Below are positions 43,198 to 52,899 of a stretch of DNA of 64,000 bases, piece after piece (the stretch's first letter is position 1; each line of letters starts with the position of its first letter). A model generated the notes under the pieces. The model had not been told where the DNA came from. It worked only from the letters and a program-made list of their open reading frames with translations, and did no database searches. The DNA comes from Aeoliella sp052161615 (lineage in GTDB: Bacteria > Planctomycetota > Planctomycetia > Pirellulales > Lacipirellulaceae). The position numbers were made by a program, and so were the translations under genes. The stretch is from contig NZ_CP197417.1 in assembly GCF_052161615.1 (NCBI RefSeq), positions 3,968,001-4,032,000 of the forward strand, in the 5' to 3' direction.

Positions 43198-45420
43198 ATG
43201 GAGTGCTCCCAAGTGCTTAATTCCTGCCTTCGTACGGTTCTCGCTGCTACCTGTGCCCTCGTTTTCACGCTCGAAGGAGCGCGGGCTCACGATGCCTCGA
43301 CCGCTCCCCTAGTGCTATCGAAACAGTCGGGCCCTTGGTCATCGCCCGACACTTGGGAGGGGAATCGCGTTCCGGTGACAGGCGACCGCGTCGTCATCCG
43401 CCGCCCGCACCACGTCGCTTACGACGTGGAGTCGCAGGAGGTACTTCGACTGGTGCAGATCGTTGGCACGCTCGAGTTTGCCACCGATCGCAACACGCTG
43501 CTCGAAGCGGGACTCGTGCAACTCACGGCGAGCGAAGAACCCTCCGAGCAAGGTTTCGATTGCCACGAGGTTCCCGAGCACGTCCATCCCGGGGGCCATC
43601 AAGCTGCCCTGCTCATTGGCACTCCAGGCCACCCCATCCCCCAAGAGCACACCGCGACGATCCGCCTGCACTACGTCGAGGGCATGGATAAGGAGTCGTG
43701 TCCCGCGCTACTCAACTGCGGCGGACGAATGGAGATTCATGGACGCCCCATGCAGAACACGTGGGTCAAGATGCACCGCAGCAGCGAAGTCGGCGACACG
43801 CAGGTCGCGCTTCAGGAACCGGTGGCCGACTGGCAGGTCGGCGATCGCGTGATCGTGACCAGTACGCAGCGCGAGCGCAATCGAGGCAACCGCCACGGCC
43901 GAAGTGGCGAGTTCCTCGACAATGCTCAGACGGAAGTTCGCCGCATCGAAAAGATTGGCAGCAAGGACTTCACTGGCGGCTACTCGGTGACGCTCGATAA
44001 GCCCCTGACGTTCGACCACTTCGCCGAAGGCAACTTCTGTGCAGAGGTTGCGAACCTCACACGCAACGTGGTGATCGAGTCCGCCAACCCCGACATCGCC
44101 CGGGGCCACACGATGATCCACATGCACTCCAAAGGCTCGATCAGCTACGCCGAGTTCCGACATCTGGGCAAAGAGGGCTTACTTGGTCGCTACAGTCTCC
44201 ATTTCCACCTATGCGAAGGAACCATGCGTGGCAGCTCGGTCATCGGTGCTTCGATCTGGGATAGCCACAACCGCTTTCTGACCATCCATGGCACCGATGG
44301 AATCGTGGTCCGCGATTGCGTGGGCTACAAGTCCATCGGCCACGGATTCTTCCTCGAAGACGGTACCGAGACCAACAACATTCTCGATCACAACCTTGCG
44401 TGCACCGTGGGGCCAGGCCGCCCTCTGCCGGAGCAAGTCATTCCGTTCGACCCCAACCGCGGCGCCGGTTTTTGGTTCGCTAACTGCGCGAACGTCTTCA
44501 CCCGCAACTGTGCGGTGGAATGCGCCGAGTACGGGTACCGCTTTGATTGTAAAACGACCGACAATTACGACGCCATGCGTCCGATTCGCGCCGGCGATGG
44601 TTCGGTGGCCAAGCAGGACACGCGGACGATGCCCTTCATCCGCTTCCAAGATAACGAAGCCCACACGATGCCGTTCTTCTGTCTCAACCTGCGTGGTATC
44701 ACGCGCGGCGATGGCCCCGGTTTCGACTTCTACAACCAGAATCTCACCCTGGCCGACGAAGCATCTCAAGCTCGCCCCGAACAGGGGAAGCCGTTCTGGA
44801 TTCGCAATTTTCGCTGCTGGGAAGCCAACTGGGCTGTTCATCTCGGTACAACCGGCGTGTTCGTCGATGGCCTGGATGTGTACGACTCCGACGTGGCCAT
44901 CTGGCGTTCGATCATGGACGGCTCGGGCTACCGTGGGCTTACTACCGCCCAGATGCGGGTGAACGACATCCACAACCCTATGAGCATGGGCCCCCCCAAC
45001 TACGACGGCGAGGAGCCCACGGACCGCCGAACGTACGGCGGCGTCTCAAGCTTCCGCGACGACCTACCTCCCACCACGCTGATCACCCGCGCCGTTTGCG
45101 AGGACAACTTGGTCCGCGTCGAAGGCTCGGTGGCAGATGCCAGCGACATTCGGCAGGTGCTCGTCAACGGCCAGCCCGCCCAATCGGTTCAAGGAAGCTT
45201 TGCCCAATGGGCGATCGTGCTCCCGCGATACCCGAACGAAGCCCTGGTGCTCACCGCAAGCGCCGAAGACGTCAACGGCTTGGTGGAGAAACACCCACAC
45301 ACTCTCCACGTAGATGGTGACCTCGATGGCGACCACGCGGAACCAAGCCCTCATCACGAGCACGTGACTACCGAAGACAAGTCAATGCATCATGGCCACC
45401 AGCACGAGCACCAGCATTGA
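43198..45420 (+). CDS. Secreted G8-domain, beta-helix protein with His-rich C-terminus
   Basis: A 740-residue exported protein. A signal peptide (about 1-30, ending ARA) precedes a G8 domain at about 40-165 (GPWSSPDTWEGNRVPVTGD is its typical start). A long right-handed beta-helix region follows with CEMIP-like segments such as RYSLHFHLCEG and GIVVRDCVGYKSIGHGFFLEDG. The last 31 residues contain ten His (for example SMHHGHQHEHQH), a likely metal-binding tail. It starts 26 bases after the lipoprotein gene and is likely in the same operon. G8/beta-helix proteins act on or bind extracellular polysaccharides, as human CEMIP does with hyaluronan; an enzymatic role here is inference. Confidence 0.88.
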   Translation: MECSQVLNSCLRTVLAATCALVFTLEGARAHDASTAPLVLSKQSGPWSSPDTWEGNRVPVTGDRVVIRRPHHVAYDVESQEVLRLVQIVGTLEFATDRNTLLEAGLVQLTASEEPSEQGFDCHEVPEHVHPGGHQAALLIGTPGHPIPQEHTATIRLHYVEGMDKESCPALLNCGGRMEIHGRPMQNTWVKMHRSSEVGDTQVALQEPVADWQVGDRVIVTSTQRERNRGNRHGRSGEFLDNAQTEVRRIEKIGSKDFTGGYSVTLDKPLTFDHFAEGNFCAEVANLTRNVVIESANPDIARGHTMIHMHSKGSISYAEFRHLGKEGLLGRYSLHFHLCEGTMRGSSVIGASIWDSHNRFLTIHGTDGIVVRDCVGYKSIGHGFFLEDGTETNNILDHNLACTVGPGRPLPEQVIPFDPNRGAGFWFANCANVFTRNCAVECAEYGYRFDCKTTDNYDAMRPIRAGDGSVAKQDTRTMPFIRFQDNEAHTMPFFCLNLRGITRGDGPGFDFYNQNLTLADEASQARPEQGKPFWIRNFRCWEANWAVHLGTTGVFVDGLDVYDSDVAIWRSIMDGSGYRGLTTAQMRVNDIHNPMSMGPPNYDGEEPTDRRTYGGVSSFRDDLPPTTLITRAVCEDNLVRVEGSVADASDIRQVLVNGQPAQSVQGSFAQWAIVLPRYPNEALVLTASAEDVNGLVEKHPHTLHVDGDLDGDHAEPSPHHEHVTTEDKSMHHGHQHEHQH

Positions 45421-45637
45421 TGGTTCCGAGAATGGCTATCGAACGGATTTGGCCTTCGCGCTACGGGCACGGCAATTTAGCTAAATTGTCGACGCTCTCG
45501 AGCCCCGAAACTATTTCCACTTTTTTCCAGAAAGTGACTAGAAAGCGCGCGTGACATGTGATCCAATGCACACGTCCCACCGCGGTGGTGGACATGCGTT
45601 CTTACGCAACTAAGGAGGAGAGTGAAACCGACACTGA

Positions 45638-45740
45638 GTCATCCTGAGGGAGCCTCGGCGACCGAAGGATCTCGTTTGCCAGCTATGCAGGTCGCACCAA
45701 GGCGAGATTCTTCCGGGAGCTCCACTCCCGTCAGCATGAC
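45638..45740. repeat. Dispersed palindromic repeat, copy 1
   Basis: A 103-base element bounded by GTCATCCTGA and its near reverse complement TCAGCATGAC. It has an inner pair GAAGGATCTCG / CGAGATTCTTC. A second copy with the same ends and inner motifs is at 56473-56598. Confidence 0.7.
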
Positions 45741-45764
45741 AAGCCCTTGGACACCTACAACCAA

Positions 45765-45928
45765 GTAATGTCGCACCTGCGGTTTACCCCTGCGACTTTA
45801 CTCTTCGGGCCAATCACTCCGCAGTCGCTCTAAGGTGTTTAAACGATGAGACTTACACCAATACTCCCGGAGGGCTGAAAACGAGTAAAGTCGCACCCAA
45901 TGAAATAGTCGCGATTTGCGACTTTATC
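45765..45928. repeat. Two hairpins built from a GTAAAGTCGCA-type motif
   Basis: GTAATGTCGCA (45765) faces TGCGACTTTAC (45791-45801), and GTAAAGTCGCA (45885) faces TGCGACTTTAT (45918-45928). The motif therefore occurs four times in 164 bases, as two inverted pairs. Confidence 0.65.
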
Positions 45929-45981
45929 CGCCGATGGCAAGAAGTGCCTCACCTACCAACCCACGTTCAAGCCGAACACTC

Positions 45982-47664
45982 TTATGCCACGCGGTCGCCG
46001 TGGCCTCGGTTGAACTGGACGACGATGGCGCGTTCCAGTGCAGCGTGGAAGTTGGGGCAAATGTTTTCCTTCCCCACGTGCTGCTCGAACTCCGCTTGGT
46101 GCATGAGCTTGGCAGGTTGAGCGGGCGCGCCGCATAGGATCAGTGTGCGACCCGCGGCACGGCACTTTTCGGCGAGGTCTTCGAGAGCTTGAAGACCCGT
46201 GGCGTCGATCGCTGTCATGTTGCGAAGTCGCACGATGACGATCGGAGGCAAGTCGCCGAGCAGGTCGGCGATGAGCGAGACCTTTTCATTACCACCAAAG
46301 AGGAGCGGTCCATGAATACGAAACACCGCGGCGTACTCGGGAATCGGCTTCCCCTGCAAAATGTGGAGCCAGCCTTCCTCGATGTACTGCGAAGTCACTT
46401 GGGAGACGGAGGTCGTGCTGGTGACCTTGCGAATGAACAACAGCGCCGCGAGCACCACGCCAGTCCCCACGGCCACCGTAAGATCGGTGAAGACCGTGAG
46501 TGCGAACGTGATCGCCCATACGCTGATGTCCGCCCAGGTGAGCTTCAGCAGCTTGGGAATCTCGTGCCACTCCCCCATGTAATAAGAGACCACCAGCAGG
46601 ATCGCCGCGAGCACCGAGAGAGGAATGAACTTCGCCAGCGGCGCGGCGAACAGCAGAATGCCGAGTAAGGTGATCGCATGAATCATCCCGGCGATGGGAG
46701 ACTTCGCCCCCGCACGAACATTGGTCGCCGTCCGAGCAATCGCCCCCGTAGCAGGTATTCCACCGAAGAAAGGAACTACGACATTGGCGATGCCCTGAGC
46801 CACAAGCTCGACGTTCGAATTGTGCTTGTCACGACTCATCCGGTCCGACACCACGGCGGAGAGCAGCGACTCGATCGCCCCCAGCATCGCGACCGTCATC
46901 GCCGCAGGGAGCAGGGCGGACATCAACTGTGGGTCGAAGCGAGGAACGGTAAGCGGCGGGAGCCCCGTAGGAATTCCGCCGAAGCGAGAGCCAATCGTCT
47001 CGACTGATAAACCCGCGAACGCCACGACCAGCGTCCCGCCCACCATCGCGACGATGTACGACGGAATCCGCGGAGCAAATCGCCTAATCAAGAGAATGGT
47101 GACGATAGCCGCGATCGCGAGCAGCGTCGCCGGCCAGGAGATCGTGGAGAGATGCGTGAAGACAGCTTCCATTCGACCGACGAACTCGCCCGGAACCTGG
47201 TCGATCGTAAGGCCGAAAAAGTCCTTGAGCTGGGTGCTCGCAATCAGTACCGCGATGCCGTTCGTAAAGCCCACGATCACGGGCCTTGGCATGTAACGAA
47301 CCGTTGAGCCCAGGCCTGTAAGGCCCAGCAGCAAGAGCATTCCCCCTGCCATCACCGTACAAACCGCCAAACCATCCACCCCATGCTCAGCCACGATGCC
47401 AAACACGATGACGACAAACGCCCCCGTCGGCCCGCCGATCTGCGTCTTCGATCCGCCGAGGGCCGAGATCAGAAAACCAGCGACCACCGCCGTGTAGATT
47501 CCAGCCTCGGGCGCCACGCCCGACGAAATGGCGAACGCCATCGCCAGCGGCAAAGCAACGAGCCCCACGGTGATGCCCGCGACCAAATCGCCCGAGAACT
47601 GCTGCCAGTTGTAGCCGTGGAGACAGAGAATGCTTTTGGGCAGCCAGTTGGCGGGGCGATCCAT
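45982..47664 (-). CDS. SulP-family anion transporter with STAS domain
   Basis: A 560-residue membrane transporter. The SulP core has the N-terminal DLVAGITVGLVALPLAMAFAI, the signature region GGSKTQIGGPTGAFVVIV, then further helices to about residue 400. A cytoplasmic STAS domain covers about 435-550 (ILQGKPIPEYAAVFRIHGPL to RTLILCGAPAQP). Family members move sulfate, bicarbonate or dicarboxylates by symport or exchange; which one applies here cannot be read. No carbonic anhydrase or sulfate-assimilation gene is adjacent. The first Met is taken as the start since LPKSILCLHGYNWQQFSGDL fits the family N-terminus. Confidence 0.94.
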   Translation of the reverse strand: MDRPANWLPKSILCLHGYNWQQFSGDLVAGITVGLVALPLAMAFAISSGVAPEAGIYTAVVAGFLISALGGSKTQIGGPTGAFVVIVFGIVAEHGVDGLAVCTVMAGGMLLLLGLTGLGSTVRYMPRPVIVGFTNGIAVLIASTQLKDFFGLTIDQVPGEFVGRMEAVFTHLSTISWPATLLAIAAIVTILLIRRFAPRIPSYIVAMVGGTLVVAFAGLSVETIGSRFGGIPTGLPPLTVPRFDPQLMSALLPAAMTVAMLGAIESLLSAVVSDRMSRDKHNSNVELVAQGIANVVVPFFGGIPATGAIARTATNVRAGAKSPIAGMIHAITLLGILLFAAPLAKFIPLSVLAAILLVVSYYMGEWHEIPKLLKLTWADISVWAITFALTVFTDLTVAVGTGVVLAALLFIRKVTSTTSVSQVTSQYIEEGWLHILQGKPIPEYAAVFRIHGPLLFGGNEKVSLIADLLGDLPPIVIVRLRNMTAIDATGLQALEDLAEKCRAAGRTLILCGAPAQPAKLMHQAEFEQHVGKENICPNFHAALERAIVVQFNRGHGDRVA

Positions 47665-47813
47665 GGTGGTTTGCGGGTCGTTGGGGAAGGCTCAGCGAAA
47701 AGGGCCATTGTAAGTCCCTCGCCGCCCAGCCACCAATGGCAAACCACGCACGTCGCCAAGGCCAAGTGGACCTCGGTGTCGTGATTGAAATCAACCGTTA
47801 GAAGGAATTGGGG

Positions 47814-50800
47814 CTAGAGCAAGTTAGCGAGTTGATCGAAAGCAAGTTCGAGGCCAAGCGACTCTGCTTCTTCAGCATCGTCGCTATCTAGGAACGACGA
47901 AAGATGAAACCACTCTTCGTCATTCAACTCGCTGAGGGCGAAGTCGAGCAGCAGTAGGTGTTGCTGATGCGTGAGAGCGTCAGTGCCCGTGATTGAATTG
48001 TTAGAACTACTGACGAAGGAGGAACCAGTGCCCGACGCAGATGCTGAGGAATCGACCATCGCAGAGAGTGCTTTCGTTTTCGAAGCAGGCGTCTCGTCTT
48101 GGGAACTACCCACCGAAGGAGTTGACAGAACACTCGCAGGTGCGTCGGGTACCGATCCGGAAGTTTCAAGCGTGGCGAATGCTGCGGGCGGGGCGAGGAC
48201 TGCACCAAGATGATCACGCCAAACCGTGTAGTCGGCGAGATTCACGCGACCATCGCGGTTGCCATCGGCGGCGAACTGCGTGGTCGATCCATAAGCCGAT
48301 TTCCACACCGCGTAATCCGCGGAGTCGACGACGCCGCTAAAGTCGTAGTCGCCCGGCTGCATGAGATGCAGGCCTGGCGAACCGCCGCTGTGGAAGCTCG
48401 CCTGCCAGTTGCTGCCAGAACTGTAGTTGCCGAAAGGATTGATGATTTGAAGCGTAGGTCCATCCCCATCCGCACTCGCGGGCCACGGAGAATCCTCTTG
48501 GTAAGCGATATCGGCAATCGAGTTGCCACTGGCATCGGCGATCGAGAAGCTCTCGCCACTGTTGCTGAGGTTTCCATCGAACTCCCCAGCGACGGGGACG
48601 TTGGACCCGTAGCGAGCGGTGAACGCCTGCAGGTTATTGACCACCACAACGCTCGCGCCGGGCGCGAGACTCGTGATAGCCCCCGTGCTGAAGTCAAACT
48701 GCACGCCACCACCAATCTCCACTCCAACGAGACTGATCGATTGATTGCTCGTGTTCGTGAGTTCGATAAACTCGTAGTCGTTGTCGACGCTACCGGGCGC
48801 GAGGGCGAGTTCCTGCGACGTGGGATTGGCGGGATGATAACTGAACTCGGTGATGCGAAGATTCGACGCTGTCGCTGGCACGTCGATCGAGTACAGCCCC
48901 CCTACCATGCTGCTCCAGGGCGAGATGCCTTCGAAATCGCTGTTGAGGTCGACGTGAACAGCGAGGGTGGCATCGGTCCACGACAGGATCTGCGTCCCGG
49001 TCCCATCGGTCGACTCGAAGAATCGAATGTCCGCCACTTGCACGCGATCGGTGTTTCCCTTGAGCGTCGGGAACATCAGTTTGTACGAAGTGTAGGCCGC
49101 GACGTTGTCGACCTCGACAACGGGGCCATTCGTGCGTCGATCCGAGGGGAGCGACAGCTCGCCGGAATCGATGAGTGTCCAGTTCTCGGCAAGGCCCGTA
49201 CTGTTGTTGAGGCTTTCGATCGGATCGTTGGTGCCATAGAGCACCCACGAGCCCGGATCACGGTCTTCGAAGTCATTGGCGGTGGTGAGCATGAAGCTCT
49301 GCACCACCGACGAGCCGAACGTCGGCGTGATGATGATGCCCGAGTTGGCTCCACCACGATTCAAGTACTTTGTGTTGGCGTTTCCATCGACGGCGTTCCT
49401 GGTCCCTTCGCCCGAAGGACTGGTGCTGTTGGAGAAGGGGCCAGTGGGAGGATCGCCGAAGGCTCGGGCGTTGATCTGCGTGGTTGCCGTGATCGTAATG
49501 GGCCCGGTGTACTCGATGGCCGAAGGGGAGATTCCACCGCCCGGTGCACGGGGGTCGGAGCCGTCCACCGTGTAGTAGATGGTGGTGTTGGGATCGGCGG
49601 TGAGTTCGACGAGTTGCCCCGACTCGGTGTTGCCAGGTTGTGGGGAAAGCGAGGGCATGTGGATCAGTTGGTCGTCCATCCAGTGAAGACGATGCAGAAG
49701 CCAGTTGGCCAAGTGGCTAATCTCGGCAGCCCAGCCGGTGAGTCCAGCATCGGCGTACTCGCCACCGTTGGGGGCGACTTCGAACCAACGATTTTGGTTG
49801 CGGACGTGAGCCTCCGTGAGCTGCGAGGCGAGACCATCTACCGTAGCCAGCAGGTTGTCGTCGCTCAGCACTCCGAGGCGAAGCTCTTGCCAGCGATCGG
49901 CCCACTGCTGGGCGAAATTGGGATCGTCGAACAGTGGCCCCCACCAGTCGGACTCGAAGAAGTCGACGTCTGGCATGTGCCAGCCTTCGGGATTCGCCGA
50001 GCGCGTGTCGGAATCGCCACCCGCGGAACGATCGAAGTCCCACACCGGCCCAAACGCCAGCTTGCCATCACGATCCTTGGTCAGGAAAGTGCTGAGTCGC
50101 AGCGAGTCGGGTTCCTTCGACAGGACGCGAATCAGATGATGGTCGATCGACGCGTCGACGTCGAAGTAGGCTTGGTAACCGAGCAGCGGAGACGTGGAGT
50201 CCGGACCATACAACGCGTTTTCAAAGTCTTGAATGTACCCGCGGATGTAGGCGATCTGCTCGGGTGTCATGTCCGCGAACTCAGGATCCTCGTGCACCAA
50301 CCACGAGTCGCCGAGCGTCGGAATGTCGCGTTCGGTCTCCCAGTACGATCCAGAGGGTGTCGAGCTGTCGATACCATCGAACGAAACGATGTACCCCCCC
50401 GTGATGTCGGGGGCGGCGTTGTCGCTGGTGTGAAGTCCGTCGATGTCGACACGATTGGAATCGACTTTGATGTTCTCCATCAATACGTAGACGCCCATGT
50501 AGTCGTTGGGGTCGAGCGGGTTGCCATCGTAGTTGGCGTACACTTCGACGAAACGAGTTCGCGGGGCCCAATTCCCCATCTGGCGACTCAGATCGTAGAA
50601 CATCGCATCGCGGATCAGCGAGCGGTCGTAATCGTACGGCGCGTACAAGATCCAATCGGACTCCGAAGGCATGCCGAGCGGCTCGACGTTTTTATCCTCG
50701 CCGGTCTCGTCGCGGATCTCGATGCGGAGGTTGGTCTTCGGATTGTTCGCCGTGCTTCGGCCCCGACGATGCTGACCGATGTTGGTACTCAATTCGGCAT

Positions 50801-52235
50801 TGTTCGCGAGAGACGCCTGCCCGGTGGATTCGTCGACTTCGTACAGAGACATAAAAGCGTCTTCGAAGTCGCCAGTGCCGGGCGTGCCGCGATTGAAATT
50901 CTCCAGCACGATGATGGGGAGGTCGGACGTGAAGGTACCGATGGTGCCGCTGGCGAGCGTATACACTTCGGTTCGCACGCTACCGACCTGCCCCGCGGAT
51001 CCGAAGGCGCGGGCCCGAATCTTGGTGGTGCCGCCAACGGAAATCGGTCCCGTGTAGAGCGGCGAGCTGGCCGTCGGGAGTGCGCCATCGAGCGTGTACC
51101 GGATTTGCTCCGAACTGTTGGCGGTGGAGAGCGAGACGTTAAGCGTGCCAGCAAACGCACCACCGTTACGCGAGAAATTGACATCGCCGGCCCGCAGGCC
51201 GTGATTCTGATGCCCCGGTGTGGGAGCTTGCAGCAGTCCCGTGCCCGTGGTGGGAGATGCGCTGGGGACCGTTGCCACCAAGTTGACAGACGTCAGGAAC
51301 TTCGGAGTCCGGTAACCATTCAGCATGTGGATGGCGAGAACGTTGGTTCCTTCGTGCAGCAGATGCGAGTAATGGCGAAGGTCGAAATCGACGTACGACA
51401 AAACGCGTTCGATAGGATATTCCTGGGCGATCGCGGCTTCCGACGAGGCGGTAAGATTCGCCGGAGCATTGTCGCTCGCCACCCGAGTACCATTGATGTA
51501 GGCGACAAATCCGTTGTCGTATTTCAGCCGAAGTGCTTCGAGAAGCGTGCTAGGGTCGTCTACTTCGAACGGAATTCGAACAAAGGCCGAGTTACTATTG
51601 GTGGGCAGTGTCGTTCCAAGAAGGCCCGCATCGGCAAGCACCGTGGAATTCTGCTCGTAGCCGAGACTGGCAACCCCTGCCGACCACCCGCTGTCGTTAT
51701 AGCTCGGATCGATCCACAGATTGTGGGTAATGTTCCTCGAGTTATTGTATCGCACGCTCGATTGGGGCGTGACCAACGAAACCGGTGTTCGCTCGGAACC
51801 AATGCCATAAGAGACATCGGTGACTTGCGGCGGATAGTCGGTGCCTCCAGCGCCGAACTCCGAGAGCACCACGCCGCTTGGATCGACCAGGGCGATGTAC
51901 TCGCCTTCGGCCGCGAGGGAGAAGCTGGTGTGCACGTAACCCGCGGGGTCGACCTCGTCGTTGCCACTCGCGAATACCACGAGGTACTCGCCAGGTGCAA
52001 CGATCGTGGAGGTGGTGAAGGTCCACTTGGCAAGCTGGTTGGCATTGTCGGTCAGGCGGTAGCCAAGCAGGTCGACGCTCTCGTCCCCCGCGTTGTGGAG
52101 CTCGATCCAATCCGAAGCGTCGCCGTTCCCGTCGCGGAACACGCCATCGTTCGAAGCCATGAACTCGGTGATCCGGAGATCGGCCGCCAGGAGTTCGCGC
52201 GATTCCAGCCGCTCAAAGAGAAGTCGCTTCTTCAT
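47814..52235 (-). CDS. Giant secreted protein with lamin-tail, CotH-like and dockerin domains
   Basis: A protein of about 1473 residues. It starts KKRLLFERLESRELLAADL, the planctomycete surface-protein N-terminus. Approximate order: lamin-tail domain (19-125); beta-sandwich; chitobiase-C-type repeat (350-430, with RYTLDGALPTASSPLYTGPI); CotH-like region (440-860); second chitobiase-C-type repeat (IYYTVDGSDPRAPGG); a possible discoidin-like domain; second lamin-tail domain; dockerin repeats (1295-1345, DYDFSGVVDSADYAVW and DGNRDGRVNLADYTVW). The C-terminus is Ser-rich then acidic, with no PEP-CTERM tail. The ATG at 52235 is chosen because the N-terminal signature follows at once. A role in surface assembly or protein phosphorylation is possible; kinase residues were not verified. 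Confidence 0.9.
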   Translation of the reverse strand: MKKRLLFERLESRELLAADLRITEFMASNDGVFRDGNGDASDWIELHNAGDESVDLLGYRLTDNANQLAKWTFTTSTIVAPGEYLVVFASGNDEVDPAGYVHTSFSLAAEGEYIALVDPSGVVLSEFGAGGTDYPPQVTDVSYGIGSERTPVSLVTPQSSVRYNNSRNITHNLWIDPSYNDSGWSAGVASLGYEQNSTVLADAGLLGTTLPTNSNSAFVRIPFEVDDPSTLLEALRLKYDNGFVAYINGTRVASDNAPANLTASSEAAIAQEYPIERVLSYVDFDLRHYSHLLHEGTNVLAIHMLNGYRTPKFLTSVNLVATVPSASPTTGTGLLQAPTPGHQNHGLRAGDVNFSRNGGAFAGTLNVSLSTANSSEQIRYTLDGALPTASSPLYTGPISVGGTTKIRARAFGSAGQVGSVRTEVYTLASGTIGTFTSDLPIIVLENFNRGTPGTGDFEDAFMSLYEVDESTGQASLANNAELSTNIGQHRRGRSTANNPKTNLRIEIRDETGEDKNVEPLGMPSESDWILYAPYDYDRSLIRDAMFYDLSRQMGNWAPRTRFVEVYANYDGNPLDPNDYMGVYVLMENIKVDSNRVDIDGLHTSDNAAPDITGGYIVSFDGIDSSTPSGSYWETERDIPTLGDSWLVHEDPEFADMTPEQIAYIRGYIQDFENALYGPDSTSPLLGYQAYFDVDASIDHHLIRVLSKEPDSLRLSTFLTKDRDGKLAFGPVWDFDRSAGGDSDTRSANPEGWHMPDVDFFESDWWGPLFDDPNFAQQWADRWQELRLGVLSDDNLLATVDGLASQLTEAHVRNQNRWFEVAPNGGEYADAGLTGWAAEISHLANWLLHRLHWMDDQLIHMPSLSPQPGNTESGQLVELTADPNTTIYYTVDGSDPRAPGGGISPSAIEYTGPITITATTQINARAFGDPPTGPFSNSTSPSGEGTRNAVDGNANTKYLNRGGANSGIIITPTFGSSVVQSFMLTTANDFEDRDPGSWVLYGTNDPIESLNNSTGLAENWTLIDSGELSLPSDRRTNGPVVEVDNVAAYTSYKLMFPTLKGNTDRVQVADIRFFESTDGTGTQILSWTDATLAVHVDLNSDFEGISPWSSMVGGLYSIDVPATASNLRITEFSYHPANPTSQELALAPGSVDNDYEFIELTNTSNQSISLVGVEIGGGVQFDFSTGAITSLAPGASVVVVNNLQAFTARYGSNVPVAGEFDGNLSNSGESFSIADASGNSIADIAYQEDSPWPASADGDGPTLQIINPFGNYSSGSNWQASFHSGGSPGLHLMQPGDYDFSGVVDSADYAVWKSAYGSTTQFAADGNRDGRVNLADYTVWRDHLGAVLAPPAAFATLETSGSVPDAPASVLSTPSVGSSQDETPASKTKALSAMVDSSASASGTGSSFVSSSNNSITGTDALTHQQHLLLLDFALSELNDEEWFHLSSFLDSDDAEEAESLGLELAFDQLANLL

Positions 52236-52500
52236 CGGTTGCCATTCTTGCCCACACAAAGCATTGCCGCGCGCATCCCGCGGCGTCAGACCGATGATAC
52301 TAAAGTTGAAGCGATTCGTCGCAGCGAAAAGTTCGAGCGGCCACGAATTTGTGGCGGCATACCACCACCCAAGGGCAGGTAACACAAAATCTTTAGCGAG
52401 CGAAGTAGAAAGCGGGAAATAGTTGGCCGAGTCGATCGCCCTACTCCCGTAAAACACCTAACCTCCAATAGTGCCCCCAGGCACGACCGGGCGCCTGGCT

Positions 52501-52752
52501 TTATCGCCGCCTCGACCACCAACGAACGAAGTCGGTAATGCCGGCAAACTTATACTCGCCGTCGATGTAGTGCTCGATGACGTAGAACACAAAGTAGTAG
52601 GTTCGGCAGAATCCCCAAATCGCCAAGGCCAACAAGACCGCCACCCGCCAGTCGGGGGCAAGGAGCAACAGGAGCACGCTGCTCACCACGCCAATCGCCA
52701 CAAAGAGCGCGGCTTTTAAGTACATCAGACGGGGGGATTTGAGGTCAGGCAT
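52501..52752 (-). CDS. Small membrane protein
   Basis: An 83-residue protein with two predicted membrane helices (about 12-30 and 37-58) and a basic C-terminus (WWSRRR). The ATG at 52752 is preferred over a GTG at 52764, since GGTGGAAGCGGAG upstream could serve as ribosome-binding site. Coding composition and a normal hydrophobic pattern support a real gene. No family is recognised. Confidence 0.6.
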   Translation of the reverse strand: MPDLKSPRLMYLKAALFVAIGVVSSVLLLLLAPDWRVAVLLALAIWGFCRTYYFVFYVIEHYIDGEYKFAGITDFVRWWSRRR

Positions 52753-52899
52753 CTCCGCTTCCACCTTCGATTAACAAGGCAGCTCGACTCCTCCATAGCC
52801 GGACCTTCACAAGTTCCGCGAAAACGCAACACCTCTAAGAGCTTCGGTTCGCAGTGGCAGGTGTGCCTCCGGCTAAGGGGCCAACGGATGGCGCAGGTG

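Larger units (their letters stand above)
45421..45981. other. Intergenic region with short inverted repeats
   Basis: About 560 bases with no credible gene. It holds a perfect palindrome CCACCGCGGTGG (45577-45588), one copy of a dispersed inverted repeat (45638-45740), and two GTAAAGTCGCA-type hairpins (45765-45801 and 45885-45928). The genes on either side converge, so few promoters are expected. Confidence 0.6.

Noticed and set aside
48210..52382. A 1390-codon open frame on the plus strand, opposite the giant CotH/dockerin gene
   Set aside because: It is rich in Arg, His, Val and Gly with no domain or signal, and it is fully antisense to a gene with clear domains. High-GC codon use on the minus strand leaves this frame free of stops.
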